A stretch of 64,000 nucleotides of DNA, taken from Centroberyx gerrardi (lineage: Eukaryota; Chordata; Actinopteri; Beryciformes; Berycidae). Under the pieces are notes generated by a model, which was not told the origin of the DNA, made no database searches, and worked only from the letters and a program-made list of their open reading frames with translations. The position numbers were made by a program, and so were the translations under genes. The DNA is taken from assembly GCF_048128805.1 (NCBI RefSeq), contig NC_136004.1, positions 16,441,185 to 16,505,184 on the forward strand, read 5' to 3'. The first letter of the stretch is position 1. Each line of letters begins with the position of its first letter. Positions 29,301 through 40,550 of this stretch are shown here, piece after piece.

Positions 29301-30459
29301 CTCATGTGTCTGGTCTCTGCCTCTCTTCAGTCGCATATGAGCCAAACGATTGAGCTTTTTCAGATTCATGAAGTGGATGCAGCTCTGCATACGTCTCTGC
29401 TCTACCTCAGCACACTGAAAAGAGACACCACCAGTTAGTCTCTATTATTGTAGTGAATACAAGAGAATCAGCTTTGTTTGGACTAGAAGTAAGGCTGTGA
29501 TGCATTATATTTACCAATACCATCATCTGAAACCTAGCTTAGGCGTTAGCAGAAAGGGGGCTGGGTGAGACTCCCATCACTGATACTTCACTGAATCAGG
29601 CCCACCACACCTACAGATGGCTCAACACCAAGGTCAAGCATCCCATTAACACCCACTCTCAACTCTGATCAGATAATCATGAAAACATGAAAGCATGAAT
29701 GTTCACACTATTCACTGTTCCATTCATACACTTCTCATTGACAGGCCATTTTGACTTTACACTTTGATGCACGCCTGATCAACACATTGTTAATAAAAGA
29801 TGTATGAATGGAGTTCCTAATGTGCGGAATGTATTTGTTTCTACGGTGACGTTCCCAGCACCTCACCTTGATGGGCACTCAGTTAACTAGTCTGTGTGTT
29901 CACATGATTTATAACAGCAGTGAGTATAGGAGTTCAGCAGGCTGTAATAATGACTGACTAATTTGGATGTGTATTTAAGAGCATGTATCTCACCCCGTCC
30001 TTGGCTCCGTTGGCTTTGAGCTCCTGGATCTCACCCATGAGTTTGGCCAAACTCTCACATGTCTGTTTGTACTGTTCGTAGTCCTGCTCAGGGTCCCTGC
30101 CGTCCAGCTCCACCTCTTCACTATACACACGTACATCCTAGAAATACATAAAACACTACAGTCAGTTAAGTTTTTCCTTGACCCCATATTCCATTACTTT
30201 TGTTATACTTATACTGAACTCCAAAGGTCAATTCTCCTGCCTCCCCCGGAGGGAGGATGTTTGCTTGGGACCTTGAGCCCGGTACTTGTGTTGTAGGACA
30301 GTCTCCCTGCTCCCCTCTTTCCCCTTCATCACATGCCCATCCCTCCCAGCGGTCTCTCACCTGCTGATCCCCTTCTCCGCGACCTCGTTTCATCTCTGGA
30401 GTTCCTCCTTCACTGCGGAGCACCTTCGCCTTTCGCTTCTTCAGGGCGTCCGATGACAT
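22911..30459 (-). CDS. thoc5: THO complex subunit 5
   Basis: Nuclear THO/TREX component that couples transcription to mRNA export. Nineteen coding exons: 30459-30361, 30137-29994, 29414-29301, 28687-28590, 27825-27679, 27569-27455, 27325-27193, 27062-26985, 26765-26722, 25898-25799, 24937-24829, 24713-24612, 24374-24278, 24189-24078, 23968-23865, 23729-23642, 23529-23414, 23279-23089 and 22974-22911. The total is 2055 nt, 684 residues, against about 683 in human. It begins [19 protein letters not shown] (basic, nuclear-localisation-like), has coiled-coil helices in exons 2-6 ([20 protein letters not shown]), an acidic linker [14 protein letters not shown], and a C-terminal domain ending [13 protein letters not shown], nearly identical to human. 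All introns are GT-AG. The initiator exon is preceded by an acceptor, so a non-coding first exon lies upstream, probably near 30700-30860. Neighbouring nefh is the same as in human. Confidence 0.97.
24789..24826. repeat. (CA)n microsatellite in thoc5 intron
   Basis: CA run that ends only a few bases from the exon 11 splice donor at 24828. Similar GT runs lie just beyond the exon 15 donor (about 23832-23860), in a further intron near 26587-26615, and directly beyond the exon 3 donor (about 29255-29298). Confidence 0.85.
27890..28585. repeat. MITE-like repeat block in thoc5 intron 4
   Basis: Starts with TGGTGGAAGTAGCAAATT and contains repeated forms of ACTTAAGTA (near 28015, 28495 and 28528) close to both sides, then TTCTACTTGAATAGG near 28559. 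The paired TACTT/AAGTA words near both ends and the TGGTGGAAGT start recall a common fish non-autonomous hAT-type DNA element. There is no transposase frame. The intervening sequence is AT-rich and holds one TAACGTTA. Confidence 0.4.
28700..29160. other. thoc5 intron 3 segment of unknown nature
   Basis: About 450 bases with balanced composition and no splice-flanked frame that fits THOC5. It reads like an old repeat insertion, but I do not recognise a family. Confidence 0.3.
29255..29298. repeat. (GT)n microsatellite next to a thoc5 splice donor
   Basis: GT run of about 44 bases on the plus strand, reaching the minus-strand donor of exon 3 at 29299-29300. On the transcript it is a CA-repeat just inside the intron, a type of element known to bind hnRNP L. 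Confidence 0.85.
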
Positions 30460-30960
30460 GAGTGGCTGGATAAATAAAGAATAGCATTATTTGAAACAGA
30501 CTAGGCGATAACAGAGCAAAGGTTACCTGTGAAAATATTTACCTAGAAGTACATTTAAGGCACAACAAAGTCAGACCTAAGATTTAGCTGTTAGCTAACT
30601 ATGGTTACCTTACTACGGTCAATGGTTAGCCTGGCTAGCTCTTAAGCTAACAAGCGTTAGCTTGTCAGCTCACGAAGGAAAACTTCCAATCAAAGTTACT
30701 GAACCTTCGAGACATTGTGTGACTGGAGAGATATCTAGAAACGTGCACTTACTTATGTGATATAAAATACGAAGAAATCCTCAAATCGTACGTTTATTTC
30801 TTCATTAATCGTGCGAACAAGTTCAGGACCCACTTTGTTCTACAGCACAGCGCCCAATGTGTACGGAAGCTGTGCTGTGCCAGAAAGGCTGCGGCCTGGT
30901 GTGGAGGACGCAAAGCAGCTATACTGCCGCCTAGAGTAACAGGTCACAGGTACCTAACAG
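30460..30960 (-). promoter_or_regulatory. thoc5 5' flank
   Basis: Upstream of the thoc5 start codon. A CAG acceptor directly precedes the initiator exon, so a spliced 5' UTR is expected. The region 30585-30670 is dense in GCTAAC, TTAGC and CTAGC words, like the other housekeeping 5' ends in the window. No TATA box was seen. Confidence 0.4.
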
Positions 30961-31125
30961 TGCACTTATCAAGCAAACCAGACAAAATTCGTACATAACA
31001 TGATTCGTGGATTACTTTGTCATTCAGTCCCCGTTATCTCTACCCTTAAATCAGGTTTAATCACAAACAGCAAAAAAAACACTTAAAAAAAACACAGCAC
31101 AGTAGACCACATAACTTTAATTTTT

Positions 31126-31131
31126 TTTATT
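31126..31131 (-). terminator. Polyadenylation signal of tfip11
   Basis: TTTATT on the plus strand, AATAAA on the minus strand, about 145 bases after the tfip11 stop codon. Confidence 0.7.
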
Positions 31132-31274
31132 CACGGTTCCAGTTACACTTATACAATTACAAAGATAACTCTGACAAAGGTTAAGTGTACTGACATCATA
31201 TAAAAACACACATTTCCTCTATTTCTCTCTTTTACCCTTGGCAGAACAAGACACTCCCATCAGTCAGTCCACCC

Positions 31275-34200
31275 TCACTTGGCCATGTCTATCAGACTCT
31301 GTAAAGACGTGGGGACCCAGGTCTTCTCTCCTTGCACAAACACGACCCCCCTGTCTATGTAGATGACAATGCGCCCAAATGTGTACAGCTGTTTGCCCTC
31401 GTGGCGTTTGGCCACTAGGGGCATGAAGACGATGTTGTTCTCCTCTGCCTTGGTCTGGATAAGGTCTTTAAAGTTTGTGGGCAGACCGGCGCTGATGCCT
31501 CTCTGAGCCACACTCTCAGCATCTCTGCGCTCCTGCAGTGCTTCATACTGGAAGTCCTTTCGCCTCTCTGTCTGTGTGAGATACGCAATATTCTCCCTTG
31601 CACCAGGCTGCATATATCCACCTGTGGATATGAACAAGGAGAACAAGAGTTTTAGTATGTTTTGGTACAGTGGAGAAAAAAATTGTACGGCATGTTTTTA
31701 GCCATATGCCCCTGAGAGTGTGTGTAACACTAACCCATGCCTGAAGACACTGCGCGGTTCATAATGTCCAAAGCTTCGTTGAATTTGTCCTTGACGAGTG
31801 GTTGAGCTAACAACATATCACTGAACGTGGTCTTCCAACCCAGGTACCACTTGGTGATTTCCTCATAGTTAGGACTGTTGCTCAGCCATGAACACAGGAC
31901 CTGTAATAAACACCACACGCAAACACAAAACAAAACAAAAACTATTAATCAAAGTTACTTAAATACATATATATCACTCAATGGTGTAGCTAAACTCATC
32001 TTGATAACCCTCTGTTCTGTATTACACTGTACATTAACTAACCTGCAACCACTTTGGAAAGAAGTTTTTGTCCAGCAGGGACACAAGGCTGGAGGGAGAC
32101 AGCATGCCCTCCCAGTCCATCACCCAGTGGAAGGGCTCCATCTGCTGCTGGTGAGGATTAATAACCAGCTCCCCGAGACACAGAGCTGCGGAGGGAAGCC
32201 GAGGTCGGCACACAGAGGAGAGAAGGCAGAGGGATAAGGAGGGATAGGTTAGAGTAAGTGGCACTAAGAAGGCAGGGAGAGAACACATTTTCTTCATTGC
32301 CATGGCATAGTATCACGGCTGTGTGGGCATTAGTTGTTGTATATGAGCATACCTAGTTTAGGGATGATGTTTTTAACCATGAAGGCCTCCCACGCTCCTG
32401 GTGTAAAAACATCTTTCCATGGCTGCAGGATGAGACGGGCCGAGCCGTCGCTGGGATGCCACCGCTGCAGGGCATTGGCTAGTTTGCTACGGATGGGCGG
32501 GTACAGAGGCTCTAGACGGGCTTGGAGCAGAGGCAGCCAAGGGTGGAGCCAGGAATGGATGGGCACAGTGTCCGTTAAAGGGTTCCAGTTATCCACCTAT
32601 TAAATGGGAAACATGAGGTAAGAATGTTGGAGGCAGTAAACATGCTTTTCAGGTTACGTACACGCACAAGCTTGAGAAAGAAAGTATAAAAATAGCTTGA
32701 GCTGTAGAAGGCAATCTTCCACTAACAAAATGTCTGAGTTTCTCTTCATCTAAGTTCATCTCAGTTTAAGTGAGTGTGTCTGTAAGTGGAGATAGTGCGA
32801 GTCTGTATGTGTCTTGCCTCTCGCTGCAGCCGGGGCAAGACGAGCTGCTCTAGCAGGTGATCCAGGATCCACCGGGGGAGAAGGGCAGCCCACACTTCCA
32901 CACAGTCCACCATGGGCACTACCATACGAGGCTGCCAGCTTGACACACACGACCGCATCACTGGGATCCACACTTCCCACAGCAGTCTGAATCAACAAAG
33001 ATACAAAATACATGACACAATGCAATCCACCACAGGCTATAATACCTAACCAATGGAATACATTCATGCAACTGCAGCCAGCACATGAGCACAGCTGCAT
33101 GTGTGTTTGTGTGTACAATATTACCTGTGGTAAGGGTCCATGTTTGCTTCTGGGGCACTGGAGTGGAGCTGTCTAGATTCAAGGATCGCTCTCCACTGTC
33201 CAACTTCTTCCAGACCATAAGAGCTGTCCTACAAGAATCACAAAGAGCAGAGTGAGAAGTGACAGATTTATCACGAGTAATTAAAGCAAAATAATTAAAG
33301 TATGTACTCATCTCAAGAGGGAAAAGTATAGATGTTGAGAGAATTGTAAGAATATACCTTCAGAGGGTCCCAGGTACGAAGTTTCTCTTTGAGTAAAGGA
33401 TGAACCACAGCTACAGCCAGGTCTCCCAGTCCCATTGTTTTATATTCTTCATAGTAGTCTGTCTGTAAGGTCTCAAAGATCCGGGCACACTCCTGAACAG
33501 GAGGGAGGGAAGCACACATGAAAATTACCGGATATGGATTTGATACCTGGAGAGAAATCAACAAACTGGAGTAGCGTGGTATGTCTGTGTGTGTGTGTGT
33601 GTGTGTGTATATGCATCATTTGCATGCATGTGTACCTGCAGGCTGGGTCCCTCCCCTGGTGCCATCTCCCCAGACTGAAAACGCTCCACCAGTTCCAGTA
33701 CAGCCTCCATTCTCTGGATGGAGTCTTGCTCTGCAGCCAGTCTGGTCTGCAGTGCAGAAGACTCGTGGCTCAGAGACACAACTACGTCTCTCTCATGCTG
33801 CAGACGTCTGGCAGACTACAGGAGGGGATGACAGCAAGAGAGCAGAGAGAAGGTCGGGGTCAAGGTGCAGAAGTGGGACAAGTAGAAAAGCGGTACATAA
33901 TAGACACATAAAATGAACAATCAGTCAGCAGGAATAAACTAAACAAGGGGAATTATCTGTGTGCAGATCAGTGGAAAGAAGTTCTGGGTAGCTGATATAG
34001 ATAGAAGCCTGCATTACCTCCTGTTGTAGCCTAAAGATATTTGGTAGATACTCTTGGTTATCACGTACCTGTAATATGTCCTGTTCTGTAAGGTCTATGA
34101 GGAGCTGCAGGTTGTGTTCCAGCTCAGGGAGAGCAAAGCCAGAGCCCTTCTGATCCCGCGTGGCCAAGCTTGGTGGAACTTCGTCTGGAACGCTGTGCTT

Positions 34201-35838
34201 GTTGGACATCTGACTGTAGCTATAATACACTTTCTGCTCTCTCCCAGTCATATCTATCACCTAGAGACGGGAAGAGAGATGGGAGAGATGAGATTTGGAA
34301 ACAGAAAGAAAAATTTATATTTTAGGCATTAGGTGGACACTCTTATTCAGAGCGACTTACAGTAGAATAAACTTCAATTCTTCACCATCATTAGAAGCAA
34401 CCTATTTTAAGGCTCAACATTTCTGTGAGAGAGGTGCTTGGAAAAGAAATAAAAATAAAAGCAAAAGGAGAGTTAATGTGAGAGTCCTTTCTGACGCACC
34501 TTAACCTGTGCCAACTCTCCAGCGGGTGTTGTTGTAGACCGTCCAGCCAGCTTGCCTTTAGCCTTCAGCTCTTCTACAGTTCTGTAAGAATACTTGGGCT
34601 TCTTCTTTCCCGCAGAAGTCGCAGGATCCCTACGCCACTGGCCTAGTTCCTTCTGAAACTCCTACACAGACAGAAATGGAGGGAAATGTCAAAATGATGC
34701 CGACTGGTTCTCTCCTAGTTAGTCTAGTAGAGGGTCTAGATGGGAAAGGAGACAAGAGCAACATTCTTCAACACTCTTACCTTTTCCTCCTCTTCTTCTG
34801 AGTCGACTACAGGAAAGTCCTGAAGACTCTGCTTGGTTCGCTCGTTGCCGTAAGCACCCACTGCTCCCTTGCCCTTACGAACCTTCGCCTCGATGGGGTT
34901 TACAATACCTGCAGCAATAAGAGTGTATAATATGAAACTGTAGAAACATCTGTAATCTGCACAATATTGTTCAATATATCAAAATACCCTACTCTCCTCA
35001 GCTGTACCCACCTTGAGCATTCTTGCCCAGGCCTTTGCCTGGTTGGTAGCCCATTTTCTGCAGCAGTTTTTGTCCGATCCCCTTTGTGTGTTTCTCCCAG
35101 GTACCTATGTCTTGTCCTGACCGTATGCCAGCTGCAAACCTCTGGGACTGGTTCCCTCGGAAATTACCCTAGCAAAACACAAAAGAGATATTTTTGACAT
35201 ATCTTATCATACAACACTGTTACAGATTATTACACAGAAACTGATACAACACTGGTTAACACACATAAGTCTTTCATAAACACACATGCAAAAAACAAAC
35301 GCAAGTGTACCATTTGGAGTTTTTTGGGTGCTGTGCTGCGGGGAGGGGGAGGGGGCGGTGCCGCAGGAGTGTCATCTTCATCAGAGTAATCAGAGTCTCC
35401 TTCGCCTTTTTGCTGCTGCTGCTGCTGCTGTTTCTCCTCAGCTGCAGTTTTACGCAGACCAGCACTCACAAAGTTCACTGGAGCGCTGTAGTCTTTAGAC
35501 CTGGAAGAAACACACAGACTGACTGACTCAATAGTTGGTGCTTCTGTGCACTTGCAACTGTTTTGACTATTTCTCTTAGTTAGATGTCTTGTTAGATGGG
35601 GCCCTAACAGGAACAAGCCCATGCCTTACCTCTTGCCTCCGAAGCTGGGCCTCTCATCATCGTCTGAGTCTCTCTCAGCCCAGATGCCATAGGTGGCCTG
35701 CTCCTTGGTCTGCTTGTGTCTGCGACGATCTGGGTTGAACTCATTAGCCAGATCCCATTCAGTCACCTCAAAGCTCTCCACCTCCACCCCATCCTCCTCT
35801 TCTTCCCCCCTTCGCCCATACAAGTGGGACATGGACAT
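31275..35838 (-). CDS. tfip11: Tuftelin-interacting protein 11 (G-patch splicing factor)
   Basis: Nuclear protein of the late spliceosome; with the helicase DHX15 it disassembles the lariat spliceosome. Fourteen coding exons: 35838-35630, 35500-35311, 35168-35012, 34908-34781, 34661-34500, 34260-34069, 33815-33636, 33492-33358, 33228-33125, 32986-32818, 32596-32353, 32185-32043, 31900-31735 and 31621-31275; 2526 nt, 841 residues (human 837). It starts [11 protein letters not shown], matching human MSLSHLY, directly after a CAG acceptor, so the first exon is non-coding. Exon 2 encodes a poly-Gln (7) and a poly-Pro stretch. The G-patch in exon 3 has [20 protein letters not shown]. The GCF-like domain follows, and the C-terminus ([19 protein letters not shown]) is nearly identical to human. 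The intron between 32818 and 32596 has a GC donor. It is divergent to srrd. Confidence 0.97.
34310..34430 (+). repeat. Fragment of a teleost SINE core
   Basis: Inside tfip11 intron 5. TTAGGTGGACACTCTTATT followed by CAGAGCGACTTACAGT matches a conserved segment I recall as present in great numbers in fish genomes (V-SINE-like or related core). The rest of the element is not recognisable. Confidence 0.5.
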
Positions 35839-36540
35839 ACCTGATATCCTGATCAAGAGAATGGCAAGACGGCAAAAGCAAAGTTAAAGCTCGCGAATGC
35901 TTAGTTGCACCTAGCACATAATATTTATGTATTAATTTCTTGTATAATCACGTGGCCATTGTAGCTTGGCCAAATATGAGCTCAAAAACAATTAACGTTA
36001 AGTAATTGATGTGAACTGATAAGAGAGGGATAACATCATCAAATAACATAACACCGACATTACTAGTGCCAACTATTGGATAGATCTCTCGCGGGAGAGA
36101 GACGACATGCTAACGTTTGCTAATAAAGGCTAGCTAATGTTAATTTGCTAACGTTAACTGCTTAGTTTACCGACTAATGCTCGCGGCCAAGCAAATAAAG
36201 GGAAAACCTGCTTAGTCTAACTCACCTGAAAGATCACCCCCCTTATCCAAATATCAGCCTACACCCTTTCTTTCGATGCAATAATAGTGGACTAGATAGT
36301 TAGCTAGTTAATGTCAGTTAGCCTCTTGGTACCATACACGAAAACACAAATACTTCCGGCTTTCCTTATGACTACCGGAAATAGAAAAACGTGTGTTACT
36401 GTCAAAACAGTCCCACGTGTTACGGACCCTGCCAACCTCAGACAGTAGCGTTTTCGTGATAACTCTGATAATTCACAATCTTTTTTCAGATGCGTGTTTA
36501 TAGGCAAATCTCACATAGACGTACCGATGAATTAGTATAG
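35839..36540. promoter_or_regulatory. Shared head-to-head promoter of tfip11 and srrd
   Basis: About 700 bases separate the tfip11 and srrd start codons. A minus-strand CAG acceptor abuts the tfip11 ATG, and a donor CAG|GTGAG lies near 36228, so a non-coding tfip11 exon probably ends there. Two ETS-type sites, ACTTCCGG near 36353 and ACCGGAAA near 36374, lie back to back, and a CACGTG E-box is near 36414. The stretch 36105-36310 is rich in GCTAGC and TAACGTTA. There is no TATA box. ETS plus E-box in a TATA-less bidirectional region fits housekeeping expression. Confidence 0.65.
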
Positions 36541-37614
36541 ATGTCGGACACGGGAGAGCAGTGGCAGGTGGCCCGGCGCAGGAAAGGCGCAGCGCGGAGA
36601 GCAAAGTCACTTCAGCCAGCTTCAGCCTGCCAGGATCAGCTGGACGTCGGGAAAACTATTCAACGGATAAGAGAAACAGTGTAAGAAGTGTCTATTAAAG
36701 CACGAGAATAGCATCATTCTTCCTTCGCGTGTATGCCTTTCCACCACAGAGCTGTGCACCAGATCAAGAGAGGTCAGTAACTTGCTTTGCTCTCTTCCTC
36801 CACAGGTCTGAGTTGAGATGTGAGGACTTTTGGCAAGAGTGGAAAGGTGAGTTGGACAAGTCGAGTTTTACACATACATATTTGCTTTAATGTGCAGTTG
36901 GTGTTCTGGCTTTAGGTAGCAGCTCGGTGACCCTGCAGGATTCTTGTCTGCAGAGCAGCTGTTGATGGCAGGATCAACACAATCAAAACCTCCATGGGAC
37001 GGGAAGGATGCTGAGGTGCCTGCCGAGCAGCTGGGGAGGAACAGAGATGGCGGAACATGCCTAGAGCTGGAGTGTGTGTGTTATGGTCTGGGCTCCTTCT
37101 CCTCCTGTGTCTCAGCTCGCTACCAGCTCGCCATGTTGCTGCTGCTGCTGGAGACACGACAGGTCAGAGAATATAGATTTCACCAGAAAGGTGAAACACA
37201 CTACATGTTTCCTTGTCTATTCTAAGCTCTGTGTTCTACTGTCCTGGTCCCTCTAGATCCCACTGAAGGACTGCTGTGTTTTTGACCCTGTGTTCTCCTC
37301 TGGAGAGAGGGACGTGCTGACAGAGCTGGGGCTTACTGTACTCACTGAGAATGAGGCAAGTTTGTGTTTTCATCCTGTTGCAGTCAGGCAAAGAGGAAAC
37401 AAGTCTAAAGACAGTTTAACTATGTTGTATTGTGTTTCCAACTGTCCTGCAGGAAGGGAAGCGGCTGACGACTAGGCCCACTCTCTTCTACCTGATGCAT
37501 TGTGGGAAAGCCCTGTACAACAACCTGCTGTGGAAGAACTGGAGCACAGAAACTCTGCCTCTGTTGAGAATTATCGGAAACAGCTTCTCTGGCATACAGG
37601 ACAGGTTTGTACAA

Positions 37615-37667
<53 letters not shown>

Positions 37668-37966
37668 AGGATGGTGTTTAAACGAGGAGAGATTAACTGA
37701 TATTTGTTTTCTTTCCTGCTGTTAGAATGATTGAGAGAGATTTCCAGCGAGACTACAGCTATATCACCCAGGCTGTGGCTGTGTGTGAGGAGAGGCCCCT
37801 GCCTTGTCCATCCCGTCTGCTCGACGTCTTCAATGACACAGCCGTCATCACCTTTCCTTCCAGCAGCCTCAGCAAGCTCCCACAATCCACCTGGGCAGAG
37901 CCACCTGAACCTCAGTACCAACACTGCCCTGATTTGGAGATCATACTGAGAGAAAAGCAGAGCTGA
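36541..37966 (+). CDS. srrd: SRR1 domain-containing protein
   Basis: SRR1-like protein; in plants SRR1 affects light signalling and the clock, and the vertebrate homologue has been linked to heme and circadian regulation. Its molecular activity is not established. Six exons: 36541-36680, 36806-36846, 36939-37162, 37257-37355, 37453-37604 and 37726-37966. It reads [20 protein letters not shown] at the basic N-terminus, then the SRR1 domain with [61 protein letters not shown] and [12 protein letters not shown]. The C-terminus has DVFNDTAV and [13 protein letters not shown]. Order and spacing follow human SRRD. Intron 4 (37356-37452) begins with GCAAGT rather than GT. A (TG)n run of about 50 bases sits in intron 5. 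It is divergent to tfip11, as in human. Confidence 0.96.
37617..37667. repeat. (TG)n microsatellite in srrd intron 5
   Basis: An uninterrupted TG run of about 50 bases that starts 12 bases after the exon 5 donor and takes up nearly half of the 121-base intron. Confidence 0.9.
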
Positions 37967-38043
37967 GAAAGGAGATGGACAGGAACTAGACAATACTGTA
38001 CCTTTTGTTTTTATTGATGCCATTGATATCAGCAGCTTTTTTT

Positions 38044-38118
38044 AATAAATGAAGCCTGTTTCAGGTTGAGGATTGACTTGCACCAATTAATCAGAGTGGA
38101 CTATAGGGCGGAAATAAA
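38044..38118 (+). terminator. Polyadenylation signals of srrd
   Basis: AATAAA at 38044-38049 and again at 38113-38118, 78 and 147 bases after the stop codon. Either could serve; cluh ends about 450 bases further on the other strand. Confidence 0.65.
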
Positions 38119-38574
38119 GGACTACTACTCCTTTTGCACAACTTGTGCAGCCTTCATATGTCTTTTATATTAAGTATTGATGATGTATCTGCTGCTGAAA
38201 GTCCCATCTGGATGACTTTCCTATTAGGTCTTATAGATGTTTTTCAACTTTCAGATTCCATTGTGACTCTAAAACTTTGACAATTTATAAACAACACAAT
38301 TTGATAAAAGCCTTGTTACATGTTCGAAATAAATTAAAATTACTATCTTTTATCTTGCTTATCAACTTGAGTGAAAAAATGTATTCAATGCCATGTTTTC
38401 ATTTTCTTTTGTTAGGTTTCCTAGCTGTTTACTCTTGGATTATGAATTTGGTGTTTAATGGATTAATACATGTATACAACATATTTATAGGCAGGTTTAT
38501 TTTCTATGAACCAAAAACAATAAGGTCACTATTGAAGAGGAAGAAGCACATAGTCGATTCAACAGAGTAAAAAG

Positions 38575-38580
38575 TTTATT
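38575..38580 (-). terminator. Polyadenylation signal of the cluh-family gene
   Basis: TTTATT on the plus strand, AATAAA on the minus strand, about 260 bases after the cluh stop codon. The convergent srrd signals are about 460 bases away; the AT-rich 400 bases between hold no supported gene. Confidence 0.65.
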
Positions 38581-38837
38581 GATGAAAAAGTAGCCCTCAA
38601 CAGTACAGCCCTCTCCCAGTATCAGTAATAATCTCTCCAACAGCAAGTAACACTCATCCTCTCACTCTCTGTCTTCTCTTATTCTCTGCTCCATGCTCAG
38701 TGGACCAAATGAGATCTCCCTTACTCCTAACTTTATCCATTTAGGAATGAAGGAAGGGAGGAGGGAAAGCTTCATCCTACAGCAGTGACTCGGGGAAAAC
38801 CTCACTACAACACTGTTTTTCCTGGTTTCATATGTTC

Positions 38838-39989
38838 TCACTCTTCAGCTATTCCATTGACTGTGACACTTCCCTCTGCTACTCCATTGACTGCTGTGTC
38901 TCTGTCTCCTGTTTGATTGGCTATGATGGCTTTGGAAACGACAACATCTGCCAAGGCCTCTTTACTCTTAAGTTCTAATGGGTCAGCAGTCATGTCCAGG
39001 ACTCCATTCATATCACCGTTAACCTCATCTGACCTCTTCATCTCATTGACTGTTTCCTCAGATTCCTTCCCTCCCTCGTCTGTCCTGCTCTCCTCTTCAT
39101 TTGCTGTGTGGGTCTCAGTCTCCTCTCCTGCACACTTAACCTCTGCCTCCCCGTTCACTGTTACTTTGAGCTCAGCATCTGAAGCTGGCGTGCCACTATG
39201 CTCACTGTCTCCTCTATCTACTGCTGTTTTCTCTTCATTTGGGTTTTGTTCAGCTGGCTCCACTACATGACCATTAGCTGGTGTTATGGCAGCGCTCTCC
39301 ACTGCGGTCTCTTCCACTGGCTGGTCATCTTGGCTCTCTTTGGCATTCTTCTCAGCTGGGCTTCCTCCATCCTCGACTTCCTTCCCGCATCCTGTTTCTT
39401 TATCCGAGCTTGGTTCTCCTCCTTTCTCAGTCTCTGAGGCGGCAGGCTCGTCAGTTACTTTGTTTGCCTCTTCTCTTGCCTCTGCTGCCCTCTGTTCCAT
39501 TAGTTTCTGCTTAAACTCCTGGAGCCTGTCACTAAGAAAACACAATGTATTCATGAGTGGTTTCACACCTAATAAAAAGGCACAGAAGCACACAACTGTA
39601 CTTGAAGAGTTCATTTTCAAAACACTATATATCCATTTTAGAAATAAATATCTGAAATTCATCATTCAGTATCTCTAAAATATAGTGCATGAAGTCTGTA
39701 AAAATGTTATCATTTTGTCAACCATGGACGCAAGTTATCTACAATCCTTTAACGAAAGCAATCTTGTTGTAATTTTGTGCTAGCATTCATTTTTAGCAGT
39801 AGGTGAGACTTTTTCAAATGGTGAATCTCATGTTGGAACAAAACTCTTCACTTTTATTTAATCCATAGAGAAAGGTGACGCATAGCCTTAACCTAACAAG
39901 TTTTTTTTTACAGATTATATTTTTTGGCAGATTATTATTTTTTTTTCTGCTTGATTGGATAGTTTCACATTGGAGAGAGACAGAAAATA

Positions 39990-40038
<49 letters not shown>

Positions 40039-40502
40039 TGAGCCGGATTAAAACCCAGGACGTTGTAGGTACATCGTATGCACCAGGACACCCCAGCATC
40101 AACAAATTGCTCTAACAAACATATTATATATTGCATTATGTGTTGACTGATCACCTCTGTGTATTCTTCCTGATCCCTGTGACCAGGACCATCTGCTCCA
40201 GTAAGGTGTCAGTTCCGGGGGTCAGACACTGAGGACAGACGGGACAGGGGCGTTAACACCAAACTGCTTCAGATTCAAAGAGACTAGTGTTATTGGACAC
40301 AACCTGTGTGCCTGAGTCTATGAAAGGCCTACCTCGACTGTTTGCTCCGTGCAGTCGGCTCCCGCCTGTCTGAGAGAGCGCTCCACCCGCACTGCCTGCT
40401 GGGTAATGGTACGCAGAAACTCTGTGCTGCAACGTGTCTGCGGGTGATCTTCACCAAACTGAGAAAGAGAAGAGCCATAAGACATCACATGCACAGACAA
40501 TC

Positions 40503-40550
<48 letters not shown>

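Noticed and set aside
33925-34068. Extension of the tfip11 exon 34260-34069 leftward, frame stays open for some codons
   Set aside because: A good GTACGTG donor sits at 34068, and the downstream residues do not match TFIP11, while the next exon at 33815 does.
38277-38570. 97-codon frame downstream of srrd
   Set aside because: AT-rich hydrophobic translation in the short convergent gap between the srrd and cluh poly(A) signals; no coding support.
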